NCBI GenBank assembly: GCA_965199595.1
Contig: OZ241182.1
Span: 1,240,001-1,304,000 of the forward strand
From: JBBROS01 sp965199595
GTDB lineage: Bacteria > Pseudomonadota > Alphaproteobacteria > Acetobacterales > Acetobacteraceae
Direction: 5' to 3'
DNA length: 64,000 nucleotides
Part shown: positions 1 to 8,632 of the stretch, piece after piece
Numbering within the stretch: position 1 is the stretch's first letter
Layout of the letters: each line of letters opens with the position of its first letter
Notes under the pieces: generated by a model
Database searches by the model: none
Told to the model about the DNA's origin: nothing
What the model saw: the letters and a program-made list of their open reading frames with translations, nothing else
Translations under genes and position numbers: made by a program

Positions 1-863
1 CGCGTCCCCGCCATGGCACGAGCCAGCCCGCCATCGGGGTTGGCCGTCGGTGGAATGCGGCCCATCAGGTCGATCAGGCTGAGCGCCTGGCCTTGTGACA
101 GGCTGAAGACCTCGGCTTCGGTCAAGGCCAGCGCCGGGATGTCGGCCAGCGCGGTCGCGACCGGAAGCAGAAGGTCCGGGGAAGCTCGCGCGGTATCGGC
201 TGGCGGGGTGCATTTGTCCAGCGAAATCGCCTCCGCCTCCACGAAGGGGCCGACGCGCAGGCGGCGCAGGGCGCTGATGTGGCCCAGGGTGCCGCAGGCC
301 AGGGCCACGTCCCGCGCCAGGCTGCGCATATAGACGCCCTTGCCGGACTGCACCTCGAAGATGGCATGGTCGGGGTCGGGGCGTTCGATCAGCTCGAAGC
401 GGTCGACGCGGGCGGGGCGGGGCGGCAGTTCGGGGGCGCGGCCCTCGCGCGCCATGTCGTAGGCGCGTTCGCCGGCGACCTTCAGCGCGGAATAGACCGG
501 GGGGACCTGCATGATGTCGCCGGTCAGCGCCGGGAGGGCGGCGCGGAGGGCATCATCGGTGGGGCGGACGTCGCTGGTGGCGGTGACCTGGCCGTCCGCG
601 TCATCCGTGTCACGCGATTCGCCGAGGCGGAGGGTGAAGCGGTAGAGCTTGGTGCCATCCATGACGTAGGGCACGGTCTTGGTGGCGTGGCCGAAGGCGA
701 TGGGGAGCACGCCGGTGGCCAGCGGGTCCAGCGTGCCGCCATGGCCGGCCTTCTGGGCATCGAAGCCGCGGCGGACGCGGTTCACCACGTCGGTGCTGGT
801 CATGCCGGGGGGCTTGTCGATGATGAGCCACCCGTTGAGCGGGCGGCCACGCTTCTTGCGCAT
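1..863 (-). CDS. truB: tRNA pseudouridine(55) synthase TruB (3' part outside window)
   Basis: Converts U55 of the tRNA T-loop to pseudouridine in the cytoplasm. The reading frame is open from an ATG at 863 to the left edge of the window, so about 287 residues are seen of a protein usually near 300-330; the C-terminus is missing. The N-terminus reads MRKKRGRPLNGWLIIDKPPG, typical of TruB, followed by the catalytic GGTLDPLATG motif with its aspartate, then the VPPVYSALKVAGERAY and SGKGVYMRSLARD blocks. In most relatives truB follows rbfA directly. Here a binding-protein gene and a transposase remnant lie between them, so truB may no longer share the infB transcript. Confidence 0.95.
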   Translation of the reverse strand, partial: MRKKRGRPLNGWLIIDKPPGMTSTDVVNRVRRGFDAQKAGHGGTLDPLATGVLPIAFGHATKTVPYVMDGTKLYRFTLRLGESRDTDDADGQVTATSDVRPTDDALRAALPALTGDIMQVPPVYSALKVAGERAYDMAREGRAPELPPRPARVDRFELIERPDPDHAIFEVQSGKGVYMRSLARDVALACGTLGHISALRRLRVGPFVEAEAISLDKCTPPADTARASPDLLLPVATALADIPALALTEAEVFSLSQGQALSLIDLMGRIPPTANPDGGLARAMAGT

Positions 864-987
864 CAATCCGTGTCCTGAAACAAAGCGGCGGGGTGTAGGC
901 CGCCCACCCCCCGCCGTCCAGGGCTGCGGGCGAGACGGTGCCATGCCGCCGCGCTTGTCACGCCCGCTGCAGGCCGGCTGTCCGCGG

Positions 988-2181
988 CTACGCGCAGGCG
1001 GGGGCGAGGGGGGCGAAGGCGTTGGCGGCCGGGATCCTGGCCAGGGGGGTGTAGAGGTCCCAGGCGCCCTTGCTGTCGGCCGGGGTCTTCACGCGCCAGA
1101 GTTCGAGGTCGTAGAGCACGCGGCCATCGGCGCGCATGGTGGCGGTCTGGCCGAAATAGGCGACGGGGAGGGCGCGCATGGCCTTGTTGACGGCGATGGC
1201 GTCCTGCGTGCCGGCCTGGGCCATGGCTTTCAGGAAATGCGTGGTGCAGGCGTAGATCGAGGCCTGCTCGCGCGTCGGCATGGCCCGGCGTTCTGCGAAG
1301 AAGCGTTGCGACCAGGTCCGCGTGTCGGCGTTCTGGTCCCAGTAGAAGCCGGAGGTGACAACCAGGTTCTGGGCGGCCTGCAGGCCCAGGGCGTGGATGT
1401 CGGTCAGATAGACCAGGAAGGCGGCCATGCGCTGCTTCAGGGGGAGGCCGAACTCGGCGGCCTGCTTGATGAGGTTCACCTGTTCGGTGCCGACGCTGGC
1501 GAGCGCCACGATCTGGGCGCCCGACGCCTGGGCCTGGAGCAACTGGCTGGAGAAGTCCGTGGTGCCGAGCGGGTAGCGGGCGGCGCCGAGGACCTGGCCG
1601 CCGGCGGCCTGGATGATGCTGGTGGCGAGGGTTTCGATGGAGGTGCCGAAGGCGAAGTCCACCGTGATGAAGAACCAGGTCTTGCCGCCGGCCCGCATCA
1701 GTTCCTGCGTGGTGCCGGCGGTGAGGGCGTGGGTGTCGTCGGCCCAGTGGCTGCTGATGGGGGCGCAGAGCCTGCTGGTGAAGTCCGTGACGGCGGCGCC
1801 GTTGATCATCACCGTGCGGTTCTTTTCGCGCGCGACCTGGAGCACGGCGGCGGCGACCGGGGTGACGGGGAGGTCCACGATGGCATCGACGCCGGAGTCG
1901 TACCAGCGCCGGGCCAGGGTGCTGGCGACGTCGGCCTTGTTCTGGGTGTCACCGCCGAGGATCTCGATGGGTTGGCCGAGGATGGTGCCGCCGAAGTCCT
2001 TGGCGGCCATCTGGGCGGCGAGGAGGGCGCCGGGTCCGCTGCTGTCGGCGTAGGGGCCGCTCTGGTCGCCCAGGACGCCGATGCGGATGGGTTCGGCGGC
2101 GCGGGCGCGGCGGAGCGGGGCCAGGGCGGCGGTGGCGGCTGTGGTGGCGAGGAGGGTGCGGCGTTCGAGGGTTGCCGGCAT
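988..2181 (-). CDS. ABC transporter substrate-binding protein, branched-chain amino-acid type
   Basis: Periplasmic ligand-binding protein of the LivJ/LivK-like class (Peripla_BP_6 fold), 397 residues. The start chosen is the ATG at 2181, which has CGGAGA at proper spacing; the frame stays open further upstream but reads low-complexity shadow sequence. The N-terminus (MPATLERRTLLATTAATAAL) has twin arginines and a hydrophobic stretch ending near ARAAEP, so Tat or Sec export is likely. The mature part begins IRIGVLGDQSGPYAD, the usual first strand and ligand loop of this family. No permease or ATPase gene is adjacent, so it is an orphan component; the ligand cannot be told. It lies between rbfA and truB, where most relatives have nothing. 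Confidence 0.85.
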   Translation of the reverse strand: MPATLERRTLLATTAATAALAPLRRARAAEPIRIGVLGDQSGPYADSSGPGALLAAQMAAKDFGGTILGQPIEILGGDTQNKADVASTLARRWYDSGVDAIVDLPVTPVAAAVLQVAREKNRTVMINGAAVTDFTSRLCAPISSHWADDTHALTAGTTQELMRAGGKTWFFITVDFAFGTSIETLATSIIQAAGGQVLGAARYPLGTTDFSSQLLQAQASGAQIVALASVGTEQVNLIKQAAEFGLPLKQRMAAFLVYLTDIHALGLQAAQNLVVTSGFYWDQNADTRTWSQRFFAERRAMPTREQASIYACTTHFLKAMAQAGTQDAIAVNKAMRALPVAYFGQTATMRADGRVLYDLELWRVKTPADSKGAWDLYTPLARIPAANAFAPLAPACA

Positions 2182-2439
2182 GGGGACGTCTCCGTTGTGG
2201 TGCGGCGCTGGGTATGGTCCGCTTGGCACCGGGTTTACGCCATGGGGGATGGGAACGCGACTGGGCCAATGGGGTTGGGCGGGGTGTCGGCGTAGCCGAC
2301 GAGGCCTCGGGGATGTGGAGCGTTGTCCGGGCTGGGGACGCGCCGGGTCAGGGGCCGCCGATGAAGCAGTATCCGACGCACTCGGCGGACCAGGTGGATA
2401 TCGCCGGCGAGGTCGGTGGCGACGGCCAGTTCGGGCAGC

Positions 2440-2790
2440 GCGCCGACCTGGTCGCCGAGCTTGTAGGGTCGTCTCTTGAACCACCCGATTGGGCCGCAAC
2501 CACCAGCAGCGTCGATCCCGCGGAGCCGGAACTGGCGGAACCCGAGGACCGACTTGATGATCCCGAACACCGGTTCGGGCGTCTGCTTGCGCAAGCCGTA
2601 AAGCTTTTTGCCTTCGGGCGTCTTCATTCGATGAGCCATCGCCTCGACCGGCATAGGGTCGAGCGGCGGCGGCGGGGCGGGAGCGAAACGCTCGGCCAGG
2701 GAGGGGTTGGTTCTGACCTGACGCGATCAACGGATCAATTCCTGCGGCGGCACACGCCTCCAGGCGTCGCAGGACCCAGCTACTGATCGC
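2440..2790 (-). pseudogene. Decayed transposase fragment (IS1182-like DDE, C-terminal part)
   Basis: The C-terminal end of a DDE transposase can be read in two frames. One frame gives AAAGIDPLIASGQNQ, roughly 2700-2760. After a frame change near 2705 the other gives SLAERFAPAPPPLDPMPVEA and then KTPEGKKLYGLRKQTPEPVF, and it continues GIIKSVLGFRQFRLRGIDAAGG. This resembles the end of IS1182-type transposases, where the conserved tail EWTLV...WN would follow. Here the similarity stops abruptly near 2500 and the frame runs into unrelated sequence. There is an in-frame stop at about 2728, no N-terminal part and no terminal inverted repeats that I can see. The family assignment is from memory and tentative; that it is a broken transposase is fairly sure. 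Confidence 0.7.
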
Positions 2791-2862
2791 CTGCTCGTTG
2801 CCGTGAAAGAAGTTCTGGTGGTGCTCGGGTTCGCTGATGATGCGGTGGCTTCAATTCAAGCT

Positions 2863-3063
2863 TCATGCGTGCGAGGCAGGAAAAAAGGCGAGCCTGAGAT
2901 GCCAGACGTAGTTGGTGTCCTTGTCGGGGGTGCCCTCGATCAGGATTCCACGGGCGACGAAGCTGAACTGCGGGCGATAGGCCATGCCTTTGAAGGCAAT
3001 GAAGCCACCAGGTAGCCCTTTGGCAATCTGGCCACTCGTGGCGATCTTGTTGCGGCTTTTCAT
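2863..3063 (-). CDS. Small hypothetical protein, 66 aa
   Basis: Possible small gene starting at the ATG at 3063 (MKSRNKIATSGQIAKGLPGG), with no clear Shine-Dalgarno site. The composition looks protein-like and unlike the GC-driven shadow frames nearby, and the stretch has visibly lower GC than its neighbours. I do not recognise the family. It lies just upstream of the transposase fragment and may be a leftover of the same insertion event, either a truncated host gene or a cargo piece. The opposite strand (2803-3015) is also open, but its composition is less convincing. Confidence 0.3.
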   Translation of the reverse strand: MKSRNKIATSGQIAKGLPGGFIAFKGMAYRPQFSFVARGILIEGTPDKDTNYVWHLRLAFFPASHA

Positions 3064-3191
3064 TGGCCACAACCTAGACCCGCGTCTCTTGGGCCTGGCG
3101 ATCGGGGATGCGGGAGTGTCCGCGGGGTCCGCAACGATGGAGTGTTGCGCTCTGATCGAACTGCCTAATCGTCGTCGGCCTGAGCGTTTTC

Positions 3192-3614
3192 CTAGGCGCG
3201 GCTTGCAGGTCGCGGGCCACGATCGCGGGCCACGATAGGCTGTTTCATCAGGGCGTCGATCTGCATGGCGTGTTCCAGGGTGGTGTCGGCCTGGAAGGAG
3301 AGGTTCGGGGCGACGCGGAGGCGCATTTCGGCCGCGACCTGGCCGCGCAGGAAGATGGCGGCGCGTTTCAGGGCGGGGAGGAGGGCGTCGATGTCGCTGC
3401 GGCCGAGCCGGGCCACGAAGGCGGTGGCGTTGCGGAGGTCGGGGCTGACGCGGACCTCGGTCACGGTGATGCGGGCGTCAACCAGGTCCGGGTCGCGGAA
3501 CAGGGCGCGCAGGAACACGCCGGAGAGGACGTGGCGGATCTCCTCGCCGATGCGGAGCTGGCGCTGGGTGGGAGCCTTCGCCGCGCGGTGCGACGTGCTG
3601 GTGCCTCTGGTCAT
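3192..3614 (-). CDS. rbfA: Ribosome-binding factor A
   Basis: Small KH-fold protein (140 residues, usual length 120-140) that binds the 30S subunit during late 16S rRNA maturation and is needed for processing of its 5' end. The N-terminal helix SQRQLRIGEEIRH-like block (here PTQRQLRIGEEIRHVLSGVF), the central VTEVRVSPDLRNATAFV strand and the RVAPNLSFQADTTLEHAMQI end are typical. It follows infB by 48 bp in the usual nusA-infB-rbfA order; that gap holds a perfect 24-bp inverted repeat. The Shine-Dalgarno site for the ATG at 3614 is weak, so translation may depend on the upstream message. Confidence 0.95.
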   Translation of the reverse strand: MTRGTSTSHRAAKAPTQRQLRIGEEIRHVLSGVFLRALFRDPDLVDARITVTEVRVSPDLRNATAFVARLGRSDIDALLPALKRAAIFLRGQVAAEMRLRVAPNLSFQADTTLEHAMQIDALMKQPIVARDRGPRPASRA

Positions 3615-3632
3615 GATCGTTGTGCCGGGATC

Positions 3633-3656
3633 GGTCCCCGCCCGAGGGCGGGGACC
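3633..3656. repeat. Perfect inverted repeat in the infB-rbfA gap
   Basis: An 11-bp stem (GGTCCCCGCCC) with a two-base loop sits between the infB stop and the rbfA start. There is no T-run after it on the minus strand, so it is not a standard intrinsic terminator. It could stabilise the 3' end of infB mRNA, be an RNase site, or reduce read-through into rbfA. Confidence 0.6.
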
Positions 3657-3662
3657 AAGGGA

Positions 3663-6290
3663 TCAGCCCGGGACCATCTCCACTTCGAAGCACTCGACCA
3701 TGTCGCCTTCGCGGATGTCGCTGTATCCGGCGAAGGAGAGGCCGCACTCGTAGCCACGGGCCACTTCGCGGGCGTCGTCCTTGAAGCGCTTGAGCTGGCT
3801 GAGCTGGCCGTTGTGGATGACCACGCCTTCGCGCAGCAGGCGAACGCCGGCACCACGCTTGACGAGGCCCTCGGTGACCATGCAGCCGGCGACCTTGCCG
3901 GTCTTGGTGATGTCGAACACCTTGCGGATCTCGGCGTAGCCCAGGAAGTGCTCGCGGGCCTTGGGGGCGACCTTGCCGCGGACCAGCTTCTCCACGTCGT
4001 CCGCCACGTCGTAGATGATCGAGTAGTAGCGGATGTCGACGCCGTCGCGCTGGGCCAGCTCGCGGGCCTGGCTGGTGGCGCGGACGTTGAAGGCGATGAT
4101 GACGCCTTCGCTGGCCTTGGCGAGCTGGATGTCGCTCTCGCTGATCTGGCCGACGCTGGACATGAGGACGCGGACGCGGACCTCCTCGTGTTCCAGCTTC
4201 TGCACCGTGGCCTGGATGGCTTCCGCCGAGCCCTGCACGTCGGCCTTGATGAGGAGGGCGACCTCCTTCTTGTCGCCGGAGACGATGCGGGCGAGCATCT
4301 CGTCCAGCGTGCCGCGGGCGGCGGTGGCGACGCCGGCCGCGCGGTCCCGCAGCTTGCGCTGGCGGAACTCGCTGATCTCGCGGGCCTGGGCCTCGTTCTC
4401 GACCGCGACGAAGGGTTCGCCGGCGGTGGGGGCGGAGGACAGGCCGAGGATCTCGACCGGGGTGGAGGGGCCGGCTTCCTTCAGCTGCTTGCCCTTGTCG
4501 TCCAGCATGGCGCGGACGCGGCCGAACTCGGCCCCGGCCACCACGATGTCACCCTGGCGCAGCGTGCCCTTCTGCACCAGCACGGTGGCGACGGGGCCTC
4601 GGCCGCGGTCGAGGCGGCTCTCGATCACGCTGCCCTCGGCGGCGCGGGCCGGGTTGGCGCGCAGGTCCAGGATCTCGGCCTGGAGCATGATGGCCTCCTC
4701 GAGCTTGTCGAGGCCGGTGCGCTTGGTGGCGGAGACCGGGACGTCCTGGGTGTCGCCGCCCATTTCCTCGACGACGATCTCGTGGCTGAGCAGCTCCTGG
4801 CGGACGCGGGCCGGGTCGGCGCCGGGCTTGTCCGTCTTGTTGATGGCCACGATGATCGGGGCGTCCGCGGCTTTCGCGTGGCGGATGGCCTCGATGGTCT
4901 GGGGCATGACGCCGTCATCGGCGGCCACGACCAGGATGACGATGTCCGTCACCGAGGCGCCGCGGCTGCGCATGGCGGTGAAGGCCTCGTGGCCCGGCGT
5001 GTCGATGAAGGTGATGCGGTTGCCGGCGGCGGTCTGCACCGTGTAGGCGCCGATGTGCTGGGTGATGCCACCGGCCTCGCCGGCTGCCACGTCCGTGCTG
5101 CGGAGGGCATCGAGCAGGCTGGTCTTGCCGTGGTCAACGTGGCCCATGATGGTCACGACCGGGGCGCGGGGCAGCAGCTCGGTATCGACGTCCACATCGC
5201 CGTCGATGCCGATCTCCACGTCGCTCTCGCTGACCCGGCGGACGCGGTGGCCGAACTCCTGGACGATCAGCTCGGCGGTGTCGGCGTCGAGCGACTGCAT
5301 CGGGTTCGCCATCACGCCCATGCGCATCAGGGCCTTGATGACATCGGGGATGCGGGCGGCCATGCGGTTTGCCAGTTCCTGGACCGTGATGGTCTCCGGC
5401 AGGATGACGTCGCGGACGACCTTCATCTGGTCGGAGCGCAGCATCTCCAGTTCCTGCTGGCGCCGCTCACGCTCACGCTGGCGGCGGACGCTGGCCAGGC
5501 TGCGGCTCTTGTCGTCATCGCCCTCGATGGCGGCCATAACGTCGATGCGGCCGGCGCGGCGCTGGTCGCCGGGCTTTTTCACGACGGCGGGACCGGGCTT
5601 GCGGCCGGGGACGACGATGCCGGGGCGGCGGCGGGGGGCTTCCTCGTCCTCGGGCCGGGCGGGCTTGAGGCGCAGGGTTTCGGCTGGCGCCGCCGGGCTG
5701 GCGGGGCGTACGGCCGGGGCGGCGGCGGCGGGCTGGGCGGCCGTGGCCGGCGCGGCGGGGGCTGCGGCGGCGATGGCCGGGGTTGGCCTGGCGGCGGCGG
5801 CTGCGGCGGCTTCGACCTTCAGGCGCTCGGCCTCAATGACGGCCTGGCGGGCCTCCTCTTCGGCGGCCTTGCGGGCTTCGTCCTCGCGGCGGCGGGCTTC
5901 TTCGGCGGCGGAGAGGATCGAGATCTTCTCCTGCTCGCGGCGCTCGGCCTCGCGGCGCGCGGCGTCGCGCTGCTGTTCGGCGAGCACGCGCTGGCGGACG
6001 GCCACTTCGGTGGCGGTCAGGGCGCGGGCGGGTGCGGTCGGCTGGCGGACGGGGGGCGGGGCGCCGGGCACGACGGGGGTTGCCACCACGGGGGTGACGG
6101 GGGCCGCAGGCACGGGTGCGCTGACGGGTGCGCGCTTCTTGCGCACCTCCACCTGCACGACCTTGGTGCGGCCATGGCTGAAGCTCTGCCGGACGGAGCC
6201 GGCATCCACCGTGCGGCCCAGTTCGAGCCGTCCCGCCGGACGGAGCGAAAGCCTGCCCTTGCCGGCGTCTTGATTCTTGTTATCGCTCAT
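3663..6290 (-). CDS. infB: Translation initiation factor IF-2
   Basis: GTPase that brings initiator fMet-tRNA to the 30S subunit and promotes subunit joining; 875 residues. The start is the ATG at 6290 (MSDNKNQDAGKGRLSLRPAG) with AGGG six bases upstream. The frame remains open another 51 codons upstream, but only through the 33-bp repeat array of the previous gene. Residues 1-300 are Ala/Pro/Glu-rich with a charged coiled coil (about 120-190), followed by the IF2 N-terminal domain. The G domain has GHVDHGKT at 383-390, DTPGH at 430 and NKTD at 484, then domains II-IV ending with the KRFKDDAREV...GYECGL block. It lies between ylxR (16 bp) and rbfA in the conserved operon. Confidence 0.98.
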   Translation of the reverse strand: MSDNKNQDAGKGRLSLRPAGRLELGRTVDAGSVRQSFSHGRTKVVQVEVRKKRAPVSAPVPAAPVTPVVATPVVPGAPPPVRQPTAPARALTATEVAVRQRVLAEQQRDAARREAERREQEKISILSAAEEARRREDEARKAAEEEARQAVIEAERLKVEAAAAAAARPTPAIAAAAPAAPATAAQPAAAAPAVRPASPAAPAETLRLKPARPEDEEAPRRRPGIVVPGRKPGPAVVKKPGDQRRAGRIDVMAAIEGDDDKSRSLASVRRQRERERRQQELEMLRSDQMKVVRDVILPETITVQELANRMAARIPDVIKALMRMGVMANPMQSLDADTAELIVQEFGHRVRRVSESDVEIGIDGDVDVDTELLPRAPVVTIMGHVDHGKTSLLDALRSTDVAAGEAGGITQHIGAYTVQTAAGNRITFIDTPGHEAFTAMRSRGASVTDIVILVVAADDGVMPQTIEAIRHAKAADAPIIVAINKTDKPGADPARVRQELLSHEIVVEEMGGDTQDVPVSATKRTGLDKLEEAIMLQAEILDLRANPARAAEGSVIESRLDRGRGPVATVLVQKGTLRQGDIVVAGAEFGRVRAMLDDKGKQLKEAGPSTPVEILGLSSAPTAGEPFVAVENEAQAREISEFRQRKLRDRAAGVATAARGTLDEMLARIVSGDKKEVALLIKADVQGSAEAIQATVQKLEHEEVRVRVLMSSVGQISESDIQLAKASEGVIIAFNVRATSQARELAQRDGVDIRYYSIIYDVADDVEKLVRGKVAPKAREHFLGYAEIRKVFDITKTGKVAGCMVTEGLVKRGAGVRLLREGVVIHNGQLSQLKRFKDDAREVARGYECGLSFAGYSDIREGDMVECFEVEMVPG

Positions 6291-6306
6291 CGACTGCCCT
6301 GTTCCA

Positions 6307-7071
6307 TCACCCTGGCCGCACGGCTGGGCCGTGCTGCGCCACGTCTGTCTGGCCGGCTGCGCCGTCCAGTCTTCTGGTCCTCTGGCCGGCTGCGCCGTCC
6401 AGTCTTCTGGTCCTCTGGCCGGCTGCGCCGTCCAGTTCGTCAATCCTCTGGCCAGCGAAGCCGGCCAGTCGTTCCGTCTCGATCGCCAGTGCCTCGGCCA
6501 ACCGGCCGCGCGCCACGATCGCGTGCACCACGTGGTCGCGGCCGAACACCGCTCCCAGGGCCTGGGCCGATAGTGGTGTCACCACCGGCATGGTCCGCGC
6601 GCCGCTCAGGAAGCGGTCCCGTTCGTCGGGGCTGCCGTCCGCGGCCTGGACCACCAGGCCAGCGCGCCCGGCCGTCAACCACTCCCGGGCCTTCTGGAAC
6701 CCGGAGACGGCCTGCCCTGCACGCCGGGCCAGGCCCAACAGATCCGTCACCCGCCGCACCAGCCCGGTCTCGATCAGCCCAGCCAGGTCGGGAGGTAACG
6801 TCACGGCACCCTTCGCGGCGCGTGCGAAGGCGCCACGAGCGCGAGCGGTTTCTACCACATCCCGGCGCGCGCTCAACCAGATTCCCCGCCCGGGCAGCTT
6901 TGCAAGCAGGTCGGGTGTCAACCGGCGGTCCGGTGAGACGACGAAACGCAGCATCCTGGTGCGTTCGCCGCGCTCCCGCGTGACGATGCAGCGGCGGAGG
7001 GGGCCGGTTTCGGGCTGCTCCGCCGCGGCGTCGGTCAGGTCGCCGGGTTCGGGTTCGTTATGCGTGGTCAC
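6307..7071 (-). CDS. ylxR: YlxR/L7Ae-type RNA-binding protein
   Basis: Predicted nucleic-acid binding protein of the nusA-infB operon, 254 residues. The N-terminal half is a YlxR (DUF448) domain (RRCIVTRERGERTRMLRFVV, then GRGIWLSARRD). The second half is an L7Ae-like domain (LLGLARRAGQAVSGFQKARE, then AADGSPDERDRF). This two-domain form is usual in alphaproteobacteria; YlxR is described in the literature as a nucleoid- or RNA-associated regulator, and its role here is inferred. The start chosen is the GTG at 7071, which overlaps nusA by 14 bp and has GGAGGG upstream. The C-terminus is odd: about 33 residues are three copies of an 11-residue unit (RLDGAAGQRTR) made by a 33-bp tandem repeat. 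Confidence 0.88.
   Translation of the reverse strand: MTTHNEPEPGDLTDAAAEQPETGPLRRCIVTRERGERTRMLRFVVSPDRRLTPDLLAKLPGRGIWLSARRDVVETARARGAFARAAKGAVTLPPDLAGLIETGLVRRVTDLLGLARRAGQAVSGFQKAREWLTAGRAGLVVQAADGSPDERDRFLSGARTMPVVTPLSAQALGAVFGRDHVVHAIVARGRLAEALAIETERLAGFAGQRIDELDGAAGQRTRRLDGAAGQRTRRLDGAAGQTDVAQHGPAVRPG
6349..6447. repeat. 33-bp tandem repeat, three copies, in the 3' end of ylxR
   Basis: Copies begin at 6349, 6382 and 6415. The first two are identical and the third diverges in its last third; a degenerate fourth start follows. Because 33 is a multiple of three, every frame stays open. In the ylxR frame it encodes an 11-residue Arg/Asp/Gly/Ala/Gln repeat. It looks like recent slippage expansion at a gene end that tolerates extra residues. 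Confidence 0.9.
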
Positions 7072-8623
7072 CCGCGGGGTTGCCCTCCGCGGTCCCGGCC
7101 TCGGGGGCTCCCGGCGTGGCGGGCTCGTCGTCGAACCAGTGGGCGCGGGCGGCCATGATGACGTCGTTGGCGACGGTCTCGTCCATCGATTCGGTGCCGA
7201 CGATCTCGACCAGCTCGTCGGAAGCGAGGTCGGCCAGGTCATCGAGGGTCTTGATGCCCTTCTCGCCCAGGGCCACCAGCATGGCGGGGGTGAGGATCTC
7301 CATGGCGGCGATCTCGTCGGTGACGCCGAGGGAGACGCGCTTGTCGCTGAACTCCTGGTCGCGCTTGTCGAGGAAGGTCTGGGCGCGGCGGATCAGCTCG
7401 TCGGCGATGCTCTCGTCGAAACCCTCGATGTCGGCCATCTCGTCGGGCGGCGTGTAGGCCAGCTCCTCGATGGAGTTGAAGCCTTCGGTGACGAGCAGGC
7501 CGGCGATGACGTCGTCCACGTCCAGGGCTTCGACGAACAGGCCGGTGCGGCGGCGGTACTCCTCCTGGCGGCGCTCGGATTCCTCGGCTTCGGTGAGGAT
7601 GTCGATGTCCCACCGGGTCAGCTGGCTGGCGAGGCGGACGTTCTGGCCGCGGCGGCCGATGGCGAGGCTGAGCTGCTCGTCGGGGACGACGACCTCGACG
7701 CGGCCGGCTTCCTCGTCCATCACCACCTTGGTGACTTCGGCCGGGGCCAGGGCGTTCACCACGAAGGTGGCGTGCTGGGCGGACCAGGGAATGATGTCGA
7801 TCTTCTCGCCCTGCAGCTCCTGCACGACGGCCTGGACGCGGCTGCCGCGCATGCCGACGCAGGCGCCGACCGGGTCGATGGACTGGTCGCGGCTGACGAC
7901 GGCCATCTTGGCGCGGCTGCCGGGGTCACGCGAGACCGCCTTGATCTCGATGATGCCGTCGTAGATCTCGGGGACCTCCTGGGCGAACAGCTTGGCGAGG
8001 AAGGCGGGGTGGGTGCGGCTCAGGAAGATCTGGGGGCCGCGGGGCTCCTCGCGCACGTCGTAGATATAGGCGCGGACGCGGTCGCCGTTGCGGAAGCTTT
8101 CGCGGGGGATCAGCTCGTCGCGGCGGAGCAGGGCTTCGGCCCGGCCCAGCTCGACCATGAGGTTGCCGTACTCGGTGCGCTTGACGACGCCGTTGATGAT
8201 CTCGCCGACGCGGTCCTTGAACTCGTCGTACTGCTTCTTGCGCTCGTATTCGCGGACGCGCTGGACGATGACCTGCTTGGCGGTCTGTGCGGCGATGCGG
8301 CCGAAGTCGATGGGGGGCAGCGGGTCGACGATGTGGCCGCCGAGCTGGATGTCGGGCTGGAACTTGCGGGCGATGTGGATGGGGATCTGGGTCTCGTCGT
8401 TCTCCACGACCTCGACCGCCTCGGTCCAGCGGGTCAGCCGCACGTCGCCGGTCTTCTTGTCGATGGTGGCGCGGATGTCCTTCTCGTGGCCGTACTTGGC
8501 GCGGCCGGCCTTCTGGATGGCCTGCTCCATGGCTTCCAGGACCTCGTCGCGCTCGATCGACTTCTCGCGCGCGACGGCGTCGGCAACCAGCAGGAGTTCG
8601 GGGCGGGAGACGGAGGTGTCCAT
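7058..8623 (-). CDS. nusA: Transcription termination/antitermination factor NusA
   Basis: Binds RNA polymerase and nascent RNA to control pausing, termination and antitermination; 521 residues, the long alphaproteobacterial form. Order of domains: RNAP-binding N-terminal domain (1-125, begins MDTSVSRPELLLVADAVARE), S1 domain (about 135-200), KH1 (DPVGACVGMRGSRVQAVVQE) and KH2 (LSLAIGRRGQNVRLASQLTR), then two helix-hairpin-helix acidic repeats (about 375-500). The ATG at 8623 lies 9 bp after rimP, and its 3' end overlaps the GTG of ylxR, so rimP, nusA and ylxR are translationally close. Confidence 0.97.
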   Translation of the reverse strand: MDTSVSRPELLLVADAVAREKSIERDEVLEAMEQAIQKAGRAKYGHEKDIRATIDKKTGDVRLTRWTEAVEVVENDETQIPIHIARKFQPDIQLGGHIVDPLPPIDFGRIAAQTAKQVIVQRVREYERKKQYDEFKDRVGEIINGVVKRTEYGNLMVELGRAEALLRRDELIPRESFRNGDRVRAYIYDVREEPRGPQIFLSRTHPAFLAKLFAQEVPEIYDGIIEIKAVSRDPGSRAKMAVVSRDQSIDPVGACVGMRGSRVQAVVQELQGEKIDIIPWSAQHATFVVNALAPAEVTKVVMDEEAGRVEVVVPDEQLSLAIGRRGQNVRLASQLTRWDIDILTEAEESERRQEEYRRRTGLFVEALDVDDVIAGLLVTEGFNSIEELAYTPPDEMADIEGFDESIADELIRRAQTFLDKRDQEFSDKRVSLGVTDEIAAMEILTPAMLVALGEKGIKTLDDLADLASDELVEIVGTESMDETVANDVIMAARAHWFDDEPATPGAPEAGTAEGNPAGDHA

Positions 8624-8632
8624 TTCGGGCTC

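Noticed and set aside
2803..3015. 70-codon plus-strand ORF in the rbfA-transposase gap
   Set aside because: Opposite a more protein-like minus-strand frame and without a ribosome site; kept out in favour of the minus-strand candidate.
3270..6983. Very long plus-strand open frame (over 1200 codons) opposite infB and ylxR
   Set aside because: It is the antisense shadow of infB caused by high GC; its composition is Gly/Ala/Asp-rich without any domain, while the minus strand encodes clear IF-2.
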